In this document: one piece after another, positions 32,638 through 41,590 of the stretch
Position numbering within the stretch: position 1 is the first letter of the stretch
Layout: each line of letters starts with the position of its first letter
Source of the DNA: Virgisporangium ochraceum
GTDB lineage: Bacteria > Actinomycetota > Actinomycetes > Mycobacteriales > Micromonosporaceae
Assembly: GCF_016863655.1 (NCBI RefSeq)
Contig: NZ_BOPH01000024.1
Span: 1-64,000, forward strand
Direction: 5' to 3'
DNA length: 64,000 bases
Notes under the pieces: generated by a model
The model's database searches: none
Told to the model about the DNA's origin: nothing
Seen by the model: only the letters and a program-made list of their open reading frames with translations
Made by a program: the position numbers and the translations under genes

Positions 32638-33206
32638 CCCGCGTGATCCGCCCCGCGACGGCCGACGACCTGCCGGTGCTGCGCGACGTCGAACGCGCCG
32701 CGGGCGAGGCGTTCCGCCAGTTCGGCATGCCCGAGATCGCCGACGACGAGCCGCTTCCCCTGGACGTGCTGGACGCCTACCGCCGGGCCGGCCGTGCCTG
32801 GGTCGCGGTAGACGAGGTCGGCGCCGAACCCGCCGCCGCGCACGTCGGTGCCGAACCCGCCGCCGCGCACGTCGGCCCGCCCGTCGCCTACCTCATCGCC
32901 GACGTCGTGGACGGGTGCCTCCACATCGAGCAGGTATCCGTGCATCCGCGCGCGGCCCGTCAGGGAATCGGGCGCCGCCTGATCGAGCACGCCGCCCTGT
33001 ACGCCCGGCAGCACGGTCTCGCCGGGCTGACCCTCACCACGTTCGCCGACGTGCCGTGGAACGCCCCCTACTACGAGCGGTGCGGCTTCCGCGTGGTGCC
33101 CGACGAGGAGCTGACCCCGGGGCTGCGCGCCGTACGGCGGAACGAGGCCGCCCACGGCCTCGACCGCTGGCCCCGCGTCGTCATGCACAGGCCCGCCGGG
33201 AACTGA
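32634..33206 (+). CDS. GNAT family N-acetyltransferase
   Basis: The 190-residue protein is a single-domain GNAT (IRPATADDLPVLRDVERAAG opening, then VSVHPRAARQGIGRRLIEHA at about residues 102-121 for acetyl-CoA binding, and PYYERCGFRVV). The substrate is unknown. The GTG start at 32634 overlaps the DUF4291 stop by four bases (GTGA). It carries an in-frame 27-base duplication (VGAEPAAAH twice, residues 62-79), which lengthens the loop before the core sheet. Confidence 0.87.
   Translation: MTRVIRPATADDLPVLRDVERAAGEAFRQFGMPEIADDEPLPLDVLDAYRRAGRAWVAVDEVGAEPAAAHVGAEPAAAHVGPPVAYLIADVVDGCLHIEQVSVHPRAARQGIGRRLIEHAALYARQHGLAGLTLTTFADVPWNAPYYERCGFRVVPDEELTPGLRAVRRNEAAHGLDRWPRVVMHRPAGN
32817..32870. repeat. 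27-base in-frame tandem duplication
   Basis: Two nearly identical units (one base difference, C/T) encode VGAEPAAAH twice inside the GNAT gene. Confidence 0.85.
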
Positions 33207-33213
33207 ACGGCGA

Positions 33214-33249
33214 CCGGGCCGGAACGGGGCTTCCCCCGTCCGGCCCGGC
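33214..33249. terminator. bidirectional hairpin
   Basis: A stem of about 14 pairs (CCGGGCCGGAACGGGG against CCCCGTCCGGCCCGG, one bulge) lies between the convergent GNAT and MMPL stops. Confidence 0.65.
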
Positions 33250-33268
33250 CGTCCCCCCTCTGGCGGAA

Positions 33269-35476
33269 TCAGGGCCTGTGACCCGCACCCACCGGCTCCG
33301 TGGCGACCGGCGCCACCGGCGGGAGCGGGGTCGACGCCGAGGCGCCGTGCTCGATGTGCGGCAACCAGCCCAGCCAGCGCGGCAGGTACCAGTTCGCCTT
33401 GCCCAGCAGGGCCATCACCGCGGGCAGCAGGATCGCCCGGATGATCGTCGCGTCCAGGAGGACCGCCACCGACAGGCCGACGCCGATCTGCTTCATCGAG
33501 GTCAGGGGCATGAAGGCGAACAGCGCGAACACCGCCACCATCACGACCGCGGCACTGGTGATCGCTCCCGCGGTGCCGGCGATGCCGTCGGCCACCGCCT
33601 GCCGGGTGGTCAGGCCCCGGTCGTAGCCCTCGCGGATCCGCGACAGCACGAACACGTGGTAGTCCATCGACAGGCCGAAGAGAATCACGAACAGCATCAG
33701 CGGCAGCCAGTCGGTGATGCCGCCGCTCGGCGTGAAGTCGAGCAACCCGGAGCCGTGACCGTCCTGGAAGACCAGCACCAGCACGCCGTACGCGGCCGCC
33801 ACCGACAGCAGGTTCAGCACGATCGTCGTCACCGCGATCACCAGGGACCGGAACGAGAGCAGCACGAGCACGAACGTCAGGCCGAGCACGAACAGGAACA
33901 CCAGCGGCATGCTGCGCTTCAACGACTCGTTGAAGTCGTACGAGCCGGCCACCTCACCGGTGACGGCCACGTCGGAGACGCCGGCCACGTCGTCGAAGGC
34001 ACCGGGGATCACCGTTCCGCGGAGCAGTTTCAGGGCATTCTCGGACGCCGCGTCGGTCCCGCTGCCCGAGAGCCCGACCGAGACGATCGCGACCGTGCGG
34101 TCGGGGCTGACCACGACGGAGATCGGCTCGTGCATCTGCCCGGTCGCCAGGGCGGCGGCGCGGAACCGCTCGATCGCCCCGGTCACCGGCGCGGCGGTGA
34201 CGTCGTCGGCGGCGATCACGACCCGCGCCGGGTCGGCGCCACCCGGGAACTCGTCGCGGATGTCCTTGAGCGTGTTGATCGTCGGGATGGTGTCGCCGAA
34301 GTCGTCGAGGCTCTCGCCCACGAGGTTGAGGCGCAGCGCCGGCGTCGCCAGGGCGCCGAGAGCGACCGCGGCCAGCAGCGCCGAGACGAGCGGACGCCGG
34401 AGCACGACCGAGAGCAGTGCTCTCCACGCGCGTCCCGTCGACCGCGGGCTGTGGACGGCCCGGCGCCGACGGATGCGGCCAAAGTTGATCTTGTCACCCA
34501 GGAGGGACAGCATCGCCGGCAGCACGGTCAGCGAGCCGAGCACGGCGGTGGCGACGACCAGGATCGTGCCGATGCCGATGCTCATGAACGTGCTGTCGCC
34601 GGTGAACAGCAGGCCGGCCATGGCGACCATGACGGTGAGCCCGGAGATCCAGATCGACCGGCCGGAGGTCTGCGCGGCGATGAGCAGCGCGGTGTCCTTG
34701 TCGTTGCCGCGGGCGCGCTCCTCGCGCTCCCGGCGGATGTAGAACAGGCAGTAGTCGACGCCCACCGCGAGGCCGATCAGCAGCATCACGTGCGGGGTGG
34801 TGTCGCTCATCGGGATCGCGCGGCTGGCGAACGCCGCCAGTCCCATCGCCGCGATCACCGCGGTGATCGCCAGCCCGACCGGCAGCAGCGCGGCGACGAG
34901 CGCGCCGAACGCGATCAGCAGGATCCCGAACGTCACGGCCAGCGACGCCAGGCCGACCTTGTTGAGGATCTTCTCGAGCTCCTCACCGATGAACTTGTCG
35001 CCGCTGGCGTCACCGGCCTGCGCGACGTCGAGCGACGGATGCGCCCTCCGCACCGTGTCGACCGCGGCGAGCGTCTTGTCGACATCGTCCGGATCCGCCA
35101 GGTCGAACGTCACCAGCGCGGCGCCGCGGTCCTCCGACGGGATCGGGTCGGACCGGTCGAGCGCGACCCCGGTGCCGTCGAGCGCGCGGGCGAGGTCGGC
35201 GAGCGCCGCTTGGACCTCCGGGTCGTCGATGGTGCGCCCGTCACCCCGCACGAGCACCATCTCGCCGGACCGCTCCGGGAAGTCCGCCGCTTCGACGAGC
35301 TTCTCGGCGCGGGCCGACTCGCCGTGGTTACCACCAGTCTCGTCGTCGATGGTGCCGAGCACACCGCTCAGGACCACCGTTCCAGCCACGAACACCAGCC
35401 AGCCGAGCACGGCGAGCGCGCGGTGACGCATGCTCCAGCCCGCCGTGCGGGCCGCGATCCCTTTGATTTCCGCCAT
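33269..35476 (-). CDS. MMPL family RND transporter
   Basis: The 735-residue protein has about 12 membrane helices in two repeats. Helix 1 (LAVLGWLVFVAGTVVL, near residue 25) is followed by a large extracytoplasmic loop, then a cluster of five helices; the pattern repeats from about residue 350. VDYCLFYIRREREE (near residue 245) and MDYHVFVLSRIREG (near 585) are the matching MMPL motifs with the proton-relay Asp. Family members export lipids or drugs. Start ATG 35476 (MAEIKGIAAR) is preferred over ATG 35500. It is divergent from the acyl-CoA ligase gene. Confidence 0.9.
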   Translation of the reverse strand: MAEIKGIAARTAGWSMRHRALAVLGWLVFVAGTVVLSGVLGTIDDETGGNHGESARAEKLVEAADFPERSGEMVLVRGDGRTIDDPEVQAALADLARALDGTGVALDRSDPIPSEDRGAALVTFDLADPDDVDKTLAAVDTVRRAHPSLDVAQAGDASGDKFIGEELEKILNKVGLASLAVTFGILLIAFGALVAALLPVGLAITAVIAAMGLAAFASRAIPMSDTTPHVMLLIGLAVGVDYCLFYIRREREERARGNDKDTALLIAAQTSGRSIWISGLTVMVAMAGLLFTGDSTFMSIGIGTILVVATAVLGSLTVLPAMLSLLGDKINFGRIRRRRAVHSPRSTGRAWRALLSVVLRRPLVSALLAAVALGALATPALRLNLVGESLDDFGDTIPTINTLKDIRDEFPGGADPARVVIAADDVTAAPVTGAIERFRAAALATGQMHEPISVVVSPDRTVAIVSVGLSGSGTDAASENALKLLRGTVIPGAFDDVAGVSDVAVTGEVAGSYDFNESLKRSMPLVFLFVLGLTFVLVLLSFRSLVIAVTTIVLNLLSVAAAYGVLVLVFQDGHGSGLLDFTPSGGITDWLPLMLFVILFGLSMDYHVFVLSRIREGYDRGLTTRQAVADGIAGTAGAITSAAVVMVAVFALFAFMPLTSMKQIGVGLSVAVLLDATIIRAILLPAVMALLGKANWYLPRWLGWLPHIEHGASASTPLPPVAPVATEPVGAGHRP

Positions 35477-35590
35477 GGTCAGGAACGCTACGGAGAGCAA
35501 CGATTTTCATCGATCCAGCCACCTTGCGTCTACGCGGTGGTGCCAGCCTTCCGAGTTTGGTGGTGCTAGCCGGAGTGCCGGGTGGTGCTC

Positions 35591-35596
35591 TAACGT
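35591..35596 (+). promoter_or_regulatory. -10 box TAACGT, leaderless geometry
   Basis: Six bases separate the box from ATG 35603. Confidence 0.55.
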
Positions 35597-35602
35597 TTCG
35601 GC

Positions 35603-37237
35603 ATGCGTAGCACGATGATGACACTGCCGTTACAGGTCTCCCGCATCCTGCGTCACGGCAGCACCGTGCACGGCGGGTCCGAGGTCGTCACCTGGACCGG
35701 TACCCCCGGTGCCTCCCGCCGCGCGTCCTACGCCGAGATCGGCCGCGACGCCGCCCGGCTGGCCAACGCACTCCGTGACGACCTGGGCGTCACCGGCGAC
35801 CAGCGGGTCGCCACCCTCATGTGGAACAACGCCGAGCACCTGACCACCTACCTCGCCGTGCCGAGCATGGGCGCCGTGCTGCACACGCTGAACCTGCGCC
35901 TGTTCCCCGACCAGATCGCCTACATCGCCAACCACGCCGAAGACCGGGTCGTCATCGTCAGCGACACGCTGATTCCGTTGCTGGCCAAGGTGCTGCCCCA
36001 TCTGTCCACTGTGGAGCACGTCGTGGTCGTCGGCGAAGGCCCCGCCGAGCTCGACGGCGTGCGGGTCCACCGCTGGAACGAGCTGCTCGCCGGCAGGGAG
36101 GACACCTTCGACTGGCCCGACGTCGACGAGAACGACGCCGCGGCGCTGTGCTACACGTCCGGCACGACCGGGAACCCCAAGGGGGTCGCCTACTCGCACC
36201 GCTCCATCTACCTGCACTCGATGCAGGTGTGCGCGGCGGAGACGTTCGGCCTCACGCCCTCGACGCGCGAACTGTGCATCGTCCCGATGTTCCACGCGAT
36301 GGCGTGGGGCCTGCCGTACGCGGCGTTCATGAGCGGCGCGTCGCTGGTGATGACCGAACGCTTCCTGCAGGCCGAGCCGATCGCCCAGATGATCGCGACC
36401 GAGAAGCCCAACCTCGCCGGCGCGGTGCCCACGATCTTCACCGACCTGCTGCGCTACCTCGACGCGAACCCCACCGACACGTCCTCCCTCAAGGAGGTCA
36501 TCATCGGCGGTTCGGTGTGCCCGCCCGCGTTGATGCACGCGCTGTCGGAGCGCCACGGCATCGAGGTCATCCACGCCTGGGGCATGACCGAGACCTCGCC
36601 GCTCGGCTCGGTGGCCCGCGCCCCGGGCAACCTGAGCCAGGACGAGCAGTGGGCCTACCGGTACACGCAGGGCCGCGTGCCGGCGTCGGTGGAGGCGCGC
36701 ATCGTCGGACCCGCGGGCGACGTGATGCCCACCGACGGCGAGGCCGTGGGCGAGCTCGAGGTTCGCGGCCCGTGGATCACCGGCCGCTACATCGGTGACG
36801 ACGACGGCGCGGACCCCGAGAAGTTCCGCGACGGCTGGCTGCGCACCGGCGACGTCGGCAAGCTCACCGCCGAGGGCTACATCACGCTCACCGACCGGGC
36901 CAAGGACGTCATCAAGTCCGGTGGCGAGTGGATCAGCTCGCTGGAGCTGGAGAACCACCTGATGGAGCACCCGTCGGTGGCGGAGGCGTGCGTGGTGGCG
37001 GTGCCCGACGAGAAGTGGGGCGAGCGTCCACTCGCGACGGTCGTCGTCGCCGAGGGGCAGACGGTCACCGCGGCCGACCTCAAGGAGTTCCTCGCCGGGC
37101 GGGTGGCGAAGTGGCAGCTGCCCGAGCGGTGGGCGTTCATCGAGGCGGTGCCGAAGACCAGTGTCGGCAAGTTCAACAAGAAGGAGCTGCAGTCGGGCTA
37201 CGCCAAGGGCGACCTGACCGTGGAGGAGCTCCACTAG
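35603..37237 (+). CDS. long-chain-type acyl-CoA ligase (AMP-binding)
   Basis: The 544-residue protein is an ANL-superfamily adenylating enzyme. The P-loop YTSGTTGNPKG starts at residue 184, HAWGMTETSPLG is near 327, DGWLRTGDVGK near 412, IKSGGEWISSLELE near 435 and the catalytic lysine in PKTSVGKFNKK near 520. It forms acyl-CoA from a carboxylic acid, ATP and CoA. Sequence style fits medium/long-chain fatty acyl-CoA ligases, but an aryl acid substrate is not excluded. It lies alone on its strand. Confidence 0.92.
   Translation: MRSTMMTLPLQVSRILRHGSTVHGGSEVVTWTGTPGASRRASYAEIGRDAARLANALRDDLGVTGDQRVATLMWNNAEHLTTYLAVPSMGAVLHTLNLRLFPDQIAYIANHAEDRVVIVSDTLIPLLAKVLPHLSTVEHVVVVGEGPAELDGVRVHRWNELLAGREDTFDWPDVDENDAAALCYTSGTTGNPKGVAYSHRSIYLHSMQVCAAETFGLTPSTRELCIVPMFHAMAWGLPYAAFMSGASLVMTERFLQAEPIAQMIATEKPNLAGAVPTIFTDLLRYLDANPTDTSSLKEVIIGGSVCPPALMHALSERHGIEVIHAWGMTETSPLGSVARAPGNLSQDEQWAYRYTQGRVPASVEARIVGPAGDVMPTDGEAVGELEVRGPWITGRYIGDDDGADPEKFRDGWLRTGDVGKLTAEGYITLTDRAKDVIKSGGEWISSLELENHLMEHPSVAEACVVAVPDEKWGERPLATVVVAEGQTVTAADLKEFLAGRVAKWQLPERWAFIEAVPKTSVGKFNKKELQSGYAKGDLTVEELH
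36002..36016. repeat. iterated site CTGTCCACTGTGGAG
   Basis: This is the exact reverse complement of the copy at 30061. The codons read LSTVE in the acyl-CoA ligase gene. Confidence 0.6.
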
Positions 37238-37262
37238 TCAGGCCGCCCTCGGGCGGAGAGCG

Positions 37263-37670
37263 CTATGGCCGGGCGGTGATCTGCTGGACCGCCCAGCTGT
37301 TCCCGTCGGGGTCGGTGAGGAACAGGAAGCCGGAGTTGTTGAGGTCGTCGCCGTCCTCGGCCGGGCGGAAGCCGCCGTCGCGGCTGGCGTACATCACCTC
37401 GCCGCACTCCACGCCGCGCTCCACGAGCAGGGAATGCGCTTTCCGCACGTCGTTCACCACGAGCTGCGTACCCTGCAGCGACCCCGGCTTCATCTCCGAC
37501 ATGCCGACCACGATCGAGCAACCCGACCCGGGCGGGGTCAGCTGCGCGAACCGCACCGACCCGGCCCGGGTGTCGTGGTCGACCGCGAAGCCGAGCTTGC
37601 CCACGTAGAACTCGATGGCCCGGTCGACGTCGGAAACGGGCACGTGCACGACCTCGAGTGTCCAGTTCAT
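37263..37670 (-). CDS. VOC family protein (glyoxalase/dioxygenase fold)
   Basis: The 135-residue protein has the VOC pattern of paired beta-alpha-beta-beta-beta modules (VHVPVSDVDRAIEFYVGKLGF at residues 8-28, then FLFLTDPDGNSWAVQQI at the end). Such proteins range from glyoxalases to antibiotic-resistance proteins; the substrate is unknown. Two VOC modules fit in one chain of this length. An iterated palindrome with codons KAHS is inside the gene. Start is ATG 37670. Confidence 0.87.
   Translation of the reverse strand: MNWTLEVVHVPVSDVDRAIEFYVGKLGFAVDHDTRAGSVRFAQLTPPGSGCSIVVGMSEMKPGSLQGTQLVVNDVRKAHSLLVERGVECGEVMYASRDGGFRPAEDGDDLNNSGFLFLTDPDGNSWAVQQITARP
37431..37444. repeat. iterated palindrome site GGAATGCGCTTTCC
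   Basis: Thirteen of 14 positions match. The codons read KAHS in the VOC gene. Confidence 0.55.
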
Positions 37671-37731
37671 GGCATATCTCCCTCACCTCAGAGTTGCTGT
37701 CACCCACGCGTCGAACGGCCCGCGGCGGTTT

Positions 37732-38490
37732 CTACACGACCTCGGGAACATTTTCCGAGAACGCCGCCCGCAGGGTGGCGAGCCAGTCCTCGTCCACCGG
37801 GACGGCGACGCCGTCGATCGCCGCGATCGGGCGGGCCGGGGTGTGCGAACTGGTCCAGACCGCGCCCCGCATGGAACCGAGGTCGTCGACGTGCACCGGC
37901 CGGTCGACCACCGCCCCCGACAGGCCGGCGCGGATCAGCCGCACCGTGGTGCCCGTGAGCATCGGCGCCACCGGGAACACCGTCGTGCCGTCGGCGTCGA
38001 GGAAGAGCACGTTCCAGGTGGACCCCTCGGCGACGAGCCCGTCGTCGCCGACGAACAGCACGTCGTCGAAGCCGTCGACGCGCGCCCGGCGGCGCAGGTA
38101 CACCGCGCCCATCCGGGCCAGGTTCTTCACCTCCGGCCGCCACCGGCCGAACCGGGCCGTCCGCACCCCGACGGGCGTCGGCGACGGGTGCACCGGCTCG
38201 TCCGCACGCACCAGCACCGAGGGCTCACCGGAGTCGGGGCCGAACATGTACACCTCGACCGAGGCGTCGCCCACCAGGGTCGCCCGGATGTACTCCCGCA
38301 CCCGCTCGTCGGGCACCGCGGCCCCGAACAGCTCGACCGACGCCTCCCGCAGCCGGCACAGATGCAGGCCGAGGCCGCGCACCCGCCCGTCGCGCACCTG
38401 CATGGACGAGTAGTGGCCGTACCCCGCGAACGCCAGCGGCACGAGGTCGTCGAGCGTCGCGGGAACACCGTTCACTGTCGCGTGCGCCAT
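37732..38490 (-). CDS. class IV aminotransferase-like protein (aminodeoxychorismate lyase type)
   Basis: The 252-residue protein is a fold-type IV PLP protein. The likely PLP lysine is in EVKNLARMGAVYLRR near residue 122, and VAEGSTWNVLFLD near 155 and LTGTTVRLI near 178 match the family. The lysine motif is KNLARM, where most relatives have K-x2-NY, so activity could be altered. Start ATG 38490 is chosen: it sits six bases from a TACGGT box, whereas ATG 38514 would collide with the start of hmgA. It is divergent from hmgA. Confidence 0.83.
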   Translation of the reverse strand: MAHATVNGVPATLDDLVPLAFAGYGHYSSMQVRDGRVRGLGLHLCRLREASVELFGAAVPDERVREYIRATLVGDASVEVYMFGPDSGEPSVLVRADEPVHPSPTPVGVRTARFGRWRPEVKNLARMGAVYLRRRARVDGFDDVLFVGDDGLVAEGSTWNVLFLDADGTTVFPVAPMLTGTTVRLIRAGLSGAVVDRPVHVDDLGSMRGAVWTSSHTPARPIAAIDGVAVPVDEDWLATLRAAFSENVPEVV

Positions 38491-38496
38491 GCCACC

Positions 38497-38506
38497 ACCG
38501 TAGGCT
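38497..38506. promoter_or_regulatory. overlapping opposed -10 boxes
   Basis: TACGGT on the minus strand (38497-38502) and TAGGCT on the plus strand (38501-38506) overlap by two bases. Each lies six bases from its own ATG, so the two divergent genes should compete for RNA polymerase. Confidence 0.55.
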
Positions 38507-38512
38507 GCGGAC

Positions 38513-39709
38513 ATGGCCTACTACCGTCAGGTCGGCAGCGTCCCACCCAAGCGGCACACCCAGCACCGCGGGCCCGAGGGAACGCTCCGCTACGAGGAGC
38601 TGATGGGCGAGGAGGGCTTCTCGTCCGACTCGTCGCTGCTCTACCACGTCAACATCCCGTCCGCGATCGTCGACGCCCAGCCGTGGGAGCCGCCCGACGT
38701 CTCCACGGTGCCCAACCACCCCCTGCAGCCGCGCCACTTCCAGCTGCCCGGCCTCTTCGAAGGGGAGGACTGGAAGGCCACCGACGTCGTCTCCGGCCGT
38801 CGGCTGGTGCTCGGCAACGCCGACGTGCGGCTGTCCTATGTGGTCGCCGGCACGCCGTCTCCCTTGTACCGCAACGCGATCGGCGACGAGTGCGTGTACG
38901 TCGAGAAGGGCGGGGCCACGGTCGAGACGCTGTTCGGCGCGCTACAGGCCAGGACCGGCGACTTCGTCGTCCTGCCCCGCAACACCACCCACCGGTGGAT
39001 CCCCGACGACAGCGGCGAGCCCCTGAAGGCGTACTGCATCGAGTCCTCGACGCACATCGCGCCGCCCAAGCGGTACCTCAGCCGGTACGGCCAGCTCCTC
39101 GAGCACGCCCCGTACTGCGAACGCGACCTGCACGCGCCGAGCGAGCCCATGAGAGCAGAAGGCGACGACGTCGAGGTGTTCGTCAAGCACCGCACCGCCG
39201 CCGGCGTCACCGGAACCCGCTTCGTGTATCCGAAGCACCCGTTCGACGTGGTCGGCTGGGACGGCTGCCTGTACCCGTACACGTTCAACGTCAGCGACTT
39301 CGAGCCGATCACCGGCCGCGTGCACCAGCCGCCACCGGTGCACCAGGTGTTCGAGAGCGTCAACTTCGTCATCTGCGCGTTCGTGCCCCGGAAGGTCGAC
39401 TACCACCCGCTGTCCATACCGGTGCCGTACTACCACTCCAATGTGGACAGTGACGAGGTCATGTTCTACTGCGGCGGCAACTACGAGGCGCGCAAGGGCT
39501 CCGGGATCGCGCAGGGGTCCGTCTCCCTGCACCCGGGCGGCCACCCGCACGGGCCGCAGCCGGGCGCGTACGAGCGCAGCATCGGCGTCGAGTACTTCGA
39601 CGAGCTCGCCGTCATGGTCGACACGTTCCGCCCGCTCGAGCTCGGCGAGGGCGGTCGCGCCAGCGACGACGGAAAGTACGCCTGGACCTGGGTGGGCGGC
39701 CGTGGCTGA
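38513..39709 (+). CDS. hmgA: homogentisate 1,2-dioxygenase
   Basis: The 398-residue enzyme opens the homogentisate ring to maleylacetoacetate in tyrosine and phenylalanine breakdown. The opening is typical (YYRQVGSVPPKRHTQHR), and the iron ligands are seen in YYHSNVDSDEVMFY (His and Glu, near residues 311 and 317) and GGHPHGPQPGAYE (His, near 345). It is slightly shorter than the human enzyme, as usual for actinomycetes. The stop overlaps the fahA start by eight bases. The message is probably leaderless (TAGGCT six bases upstream). Confidence 0.93.
   Translation: MAYYRQVGSVPPKRHTQHRGPEGTLRYEELMGEEGFSSDSSLLYHVNIPSAIVDAQPWEPPDVSTVPNHPLQPRHFQLPGLFEGEDWKATDVVSGRRLVLGNADVRLSYVVAGTPSPLYRNAIGDECVYVEKGGATVETLFGALQARTGDFVVLPRNTTHRWIPDDSGEPLKAYCIESSTHIAPPKRYLSRYGQLLEHAPYCERDLHAPSEPMRAEGDDVEVFVKHRTAAGVTGTRFVYPKHPFDVVGWDGCLYPYTFNVSDFEPITGRVHQPPPVHQVFESVNFVICAFVPRKVDYHPLSIPVPYYHSNVDSDEVMFYCGGNYEARKGSGIAQGSVSLHPGGHPHGPQPGAYERSIGVEYFDELAVMVDTFRPLELGEGGRASDDGKYAWTWVGGRG
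39436..39452. repeat. iterated site CTCCAATGTGGACAG
   Basis: This copy overlaps the iron-ligand region of hmgA (codons HSNVDSD). Confidence 0.5.
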
Positions 39710-40820
39710 ACAGTACGGCGCGTTCACCACCGGCACCGGGCCACCGAGAATCGGCGTCCGCACGGACGACCATGTCCTCGACCTCACAGAAGCGGCACAC
39801 GCGCAGCGCCGCCCCTACGCCCACCTCGTCGAGGGGCCCACCCTCAACCCCCTGATGGCGGCCGGCCCGGAGGTCTGGGCCCAGGTGCGTGAGGACGTCG
39901 GGCGGTGGGAGCCGACGATCGCGCTCTCCGACGTCACCCCGCATCTGCCCTTCGAGGTGGCCGACTACGTCGACTTCTACTCCTCGGAGAACCACGCCGC
40001 CAACGTGGGCCGCATCTTCCGCCCCGGCGGCGACCCGTTGCCACCGAACTGGAAGCACCTGCCCATCGGCTACCACGGCCGCGCCGGCACGGTCGTCGTC
40101 AGCGGCACCGACGTCGTGCGTCCACGCGGTCAGCGCAAGGCCCCCGACGACCCGGCGCCGACGTTCGGACCGACGCGACGCCTCGACATCGAGGCCGAAG
40201 TGGGGTTCGTCGTCGGCGTACCGGCCACCCGACCCGTACCGCTCGGGGACTTCGACCGGCACGTGTTCGGCGTCGTGCTGCTCAACGACTGGTCGGCCAG
40301 GGACATCCAGGCATGGGAGTACGTGCCGCTCGGGCCGTTTCTCGGCAAGAGCTTCGCGACGTCGGTCTCGGCGTGGGTCACCCCGCTCGCGGCGCTCGAC
40401 GGCGCCCGCACGCGACCGCCGGCCCGCACCGGCCCGCTGCTGCCCTACCTCGACGACACCGGTACACCGCCGTGGGGCCTCGACCTGACGCTCGAGGTCG
40501 AGCTCAACGGCACCGTCGTCAGCCGGCCGCCGTTCGCGACGATGTACTGGACGCCCGCGCAGCAACTGGCCCACCTGACGGTCAACGGCGCGACGCTGCG
40601 CACCGGCGACCTGTTCGCGTCGGGAACCGTGAGCGGACCGGCGAAGGACGAGCTGGGCTCGCTCCTGGAGCTGTCGTGGGGCGGCCGCGACGAGATCGCC
40701 ACCGGGGCCGGCAAGCGCACGTTCCTCGAGGACGGCGACGAGGTGGTCCTGCGGGCCACCGCGACGAACGGCGTGCGGCTCGGCGAGGTCACCGGCCGCA
40801 TCCGGCCACACGGGGCGTGA
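39702..40820 (+). CDS. fahA: fumarylacetoacetase
   Basis: The 372-residue enzyme hydrolyses fumarylacetoacetate to fumarate and acetoacetate, the last step of the homogentisate route. Conserved parts are DYVDFYSSENHAANVGRIFR near residue 85, PIGYHGRAGTVV near 121, the metal ligands in EAEVGFVVG near 166 and LLNDWSARDIQAWEY near 192. The start is a GTG at 39702, eight bases inside hmgA, which implies coupling. No maleylacetoacetate isomerase gene is seen in the window, so isomerisation is either encoded elsewhere or glutathione-independent. Confidence 0.92.
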   Translation: MAEQYGAFTTGTGPPRIGVRTDDHVLDLTEAAHAQRRPYAHLVEGPTLNPLMAAGPEVWAQVREDVGRWEPTIALSDVTPHLPFEVADYVDFYSSENHAANVGRIFRPGGDPLPPNWKHLPIGYHGRAGTVVVSGTDVVRPRGQRKAPDDPAPTFGPTRRLDIEAEVGFVVGVPATRPVPLGDFDRHVFGVVLLNDWSARDIQAWEYVPLGPFLGKSFATSVSAWVTPLAALDGARTRPPARTGPLLPYLDDTGTPPWGLDLTLEVELNGTVVSRPPFATMYWTPAQQLAHLTVNGATLRTGDLFASGTVSGPAKDELGSLLELSWGGRDEIATGAGKRTFLEDGDEVVLRATATNGVRLGEVTGRIRPHGA

Positions 40821-40838
40821 GACCGCACCGGGCGTAGG

Positions 40839-40865
40839 GCGGATCCGCGCGCACGCCGGATCCGC
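40839..40865. terminator. hairpin between fahA and the MarR gene
   Basis: GCGGATCC at 40839-40846 pairs with GGATCCGC at 40858-40865 between convergent genes. Confidence 0.55.
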
Positions 40866-40919
40866 TCACACCGAGTAGCGGTTCAGGAATCGACTCCGGT
40901 CGCTGGCGTGGGGAACGTC

Positions 40920-41522
40920 TCAGGCCTGGGCGGCCGTCGCCGCGGCTTTGGCGGCCGCCCGGGCCCGTGACCGCACCACCCGCTCGGTCCGGATGGCCCG
41001 GCGGCGCTGCATCGCCGTGGGTTCCAGGTCGGCCTCGCGGGTCGGCAGGCTGAGAATCTCGATCAGCGACTGGATCGTCGTGGCGAGCTGCTCCGCGCCC
41101 GCGACACCGAGATGGTCGCCGATCTCCTGCTCCTGCTGCCGGCGCACCGGCGCGATCCGGGTGATCAGCGCGCGCCCCAACGGGGTGACCGTGAACTCCG
41201 GCGACCGGCGGTCGTTGTCACGGGTCGACCGCTTGATCAGATCCTGCTCCTCCAGCGCCGCCACCACGCGGCTGACCTGCGCCTTGTCGACGAACGTGCG
41301 GGCCGAGATGGCGCGGACGGTCGACCCGGGGCGCAGGGCGACCTGCAGCAGGACCCGGTACTCGGCGACCGCCAGGCCGAACCGCTCGCTGAGCATCCGG
41401 GCGAGCCGCCGCTCGAGCAGCTTCGCCAGGATCGTCACCCGGAACGACAGAAAGCTCTCCAACAGCATTCCGTCGTCGATGCCAGGTCCGGACCGGGTGC
41501 GTGGCTTTGGTCCTTCATCCAC
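40920..41522 (-). CDS. MarR family transcriptional regulator
   Basis: The protein has about 200 residues, with a MarR winged helix at about 40-150 (AEYRVLLQVALRPGSTVRAI, TFVDKAQVSRVVAALEEQ, STRDNDRRSPEFTVTPLG). A long Arg/Ala-rich C-terminal tail (RRRAIRTERVVRSRARAAAK) is unusual and may contact DNA. Start GTG 41522 is chosen; ATG 41468 is also possible. It lies convergent and just downstream of hmgA-fahA, and MarR proteins often control such aromatic pathways, so a regulatory link is plausible but unproven. Confidence 0.83.
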   Translation of the reverse strand: MDEGPKPRTRSGPGIDDGMLLESFLSFRVTILAKLLERRLARMLSERFGLAVAEYRVLLQVALRPGSTVRAISARTFVDKAQVSRVVAALEEQDLIKRSTRDNDRRSPEFTVTPLGRALITRIAPVRRQQEQEIGDHLGVAGAEQLATTIQSLIEILSLPTREADLEPTAMQRRRAIRTERVVRSRARAAAKAAATAAQA

Positions 41523-41590
41523 CCGATCATGCTGACACCGCACGGTCGCGGATATCAACGCACCGGTTGTCCCGGACACGCGGAACGCCG

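Noticed and set aside
38490..38514. Upstream ATG 38514 as start of the class IV aminotransferase
   Set aside because: It would overlap the hmgA start codon and the -10 box; ATG 38490 has a well-placed TACGGT box.
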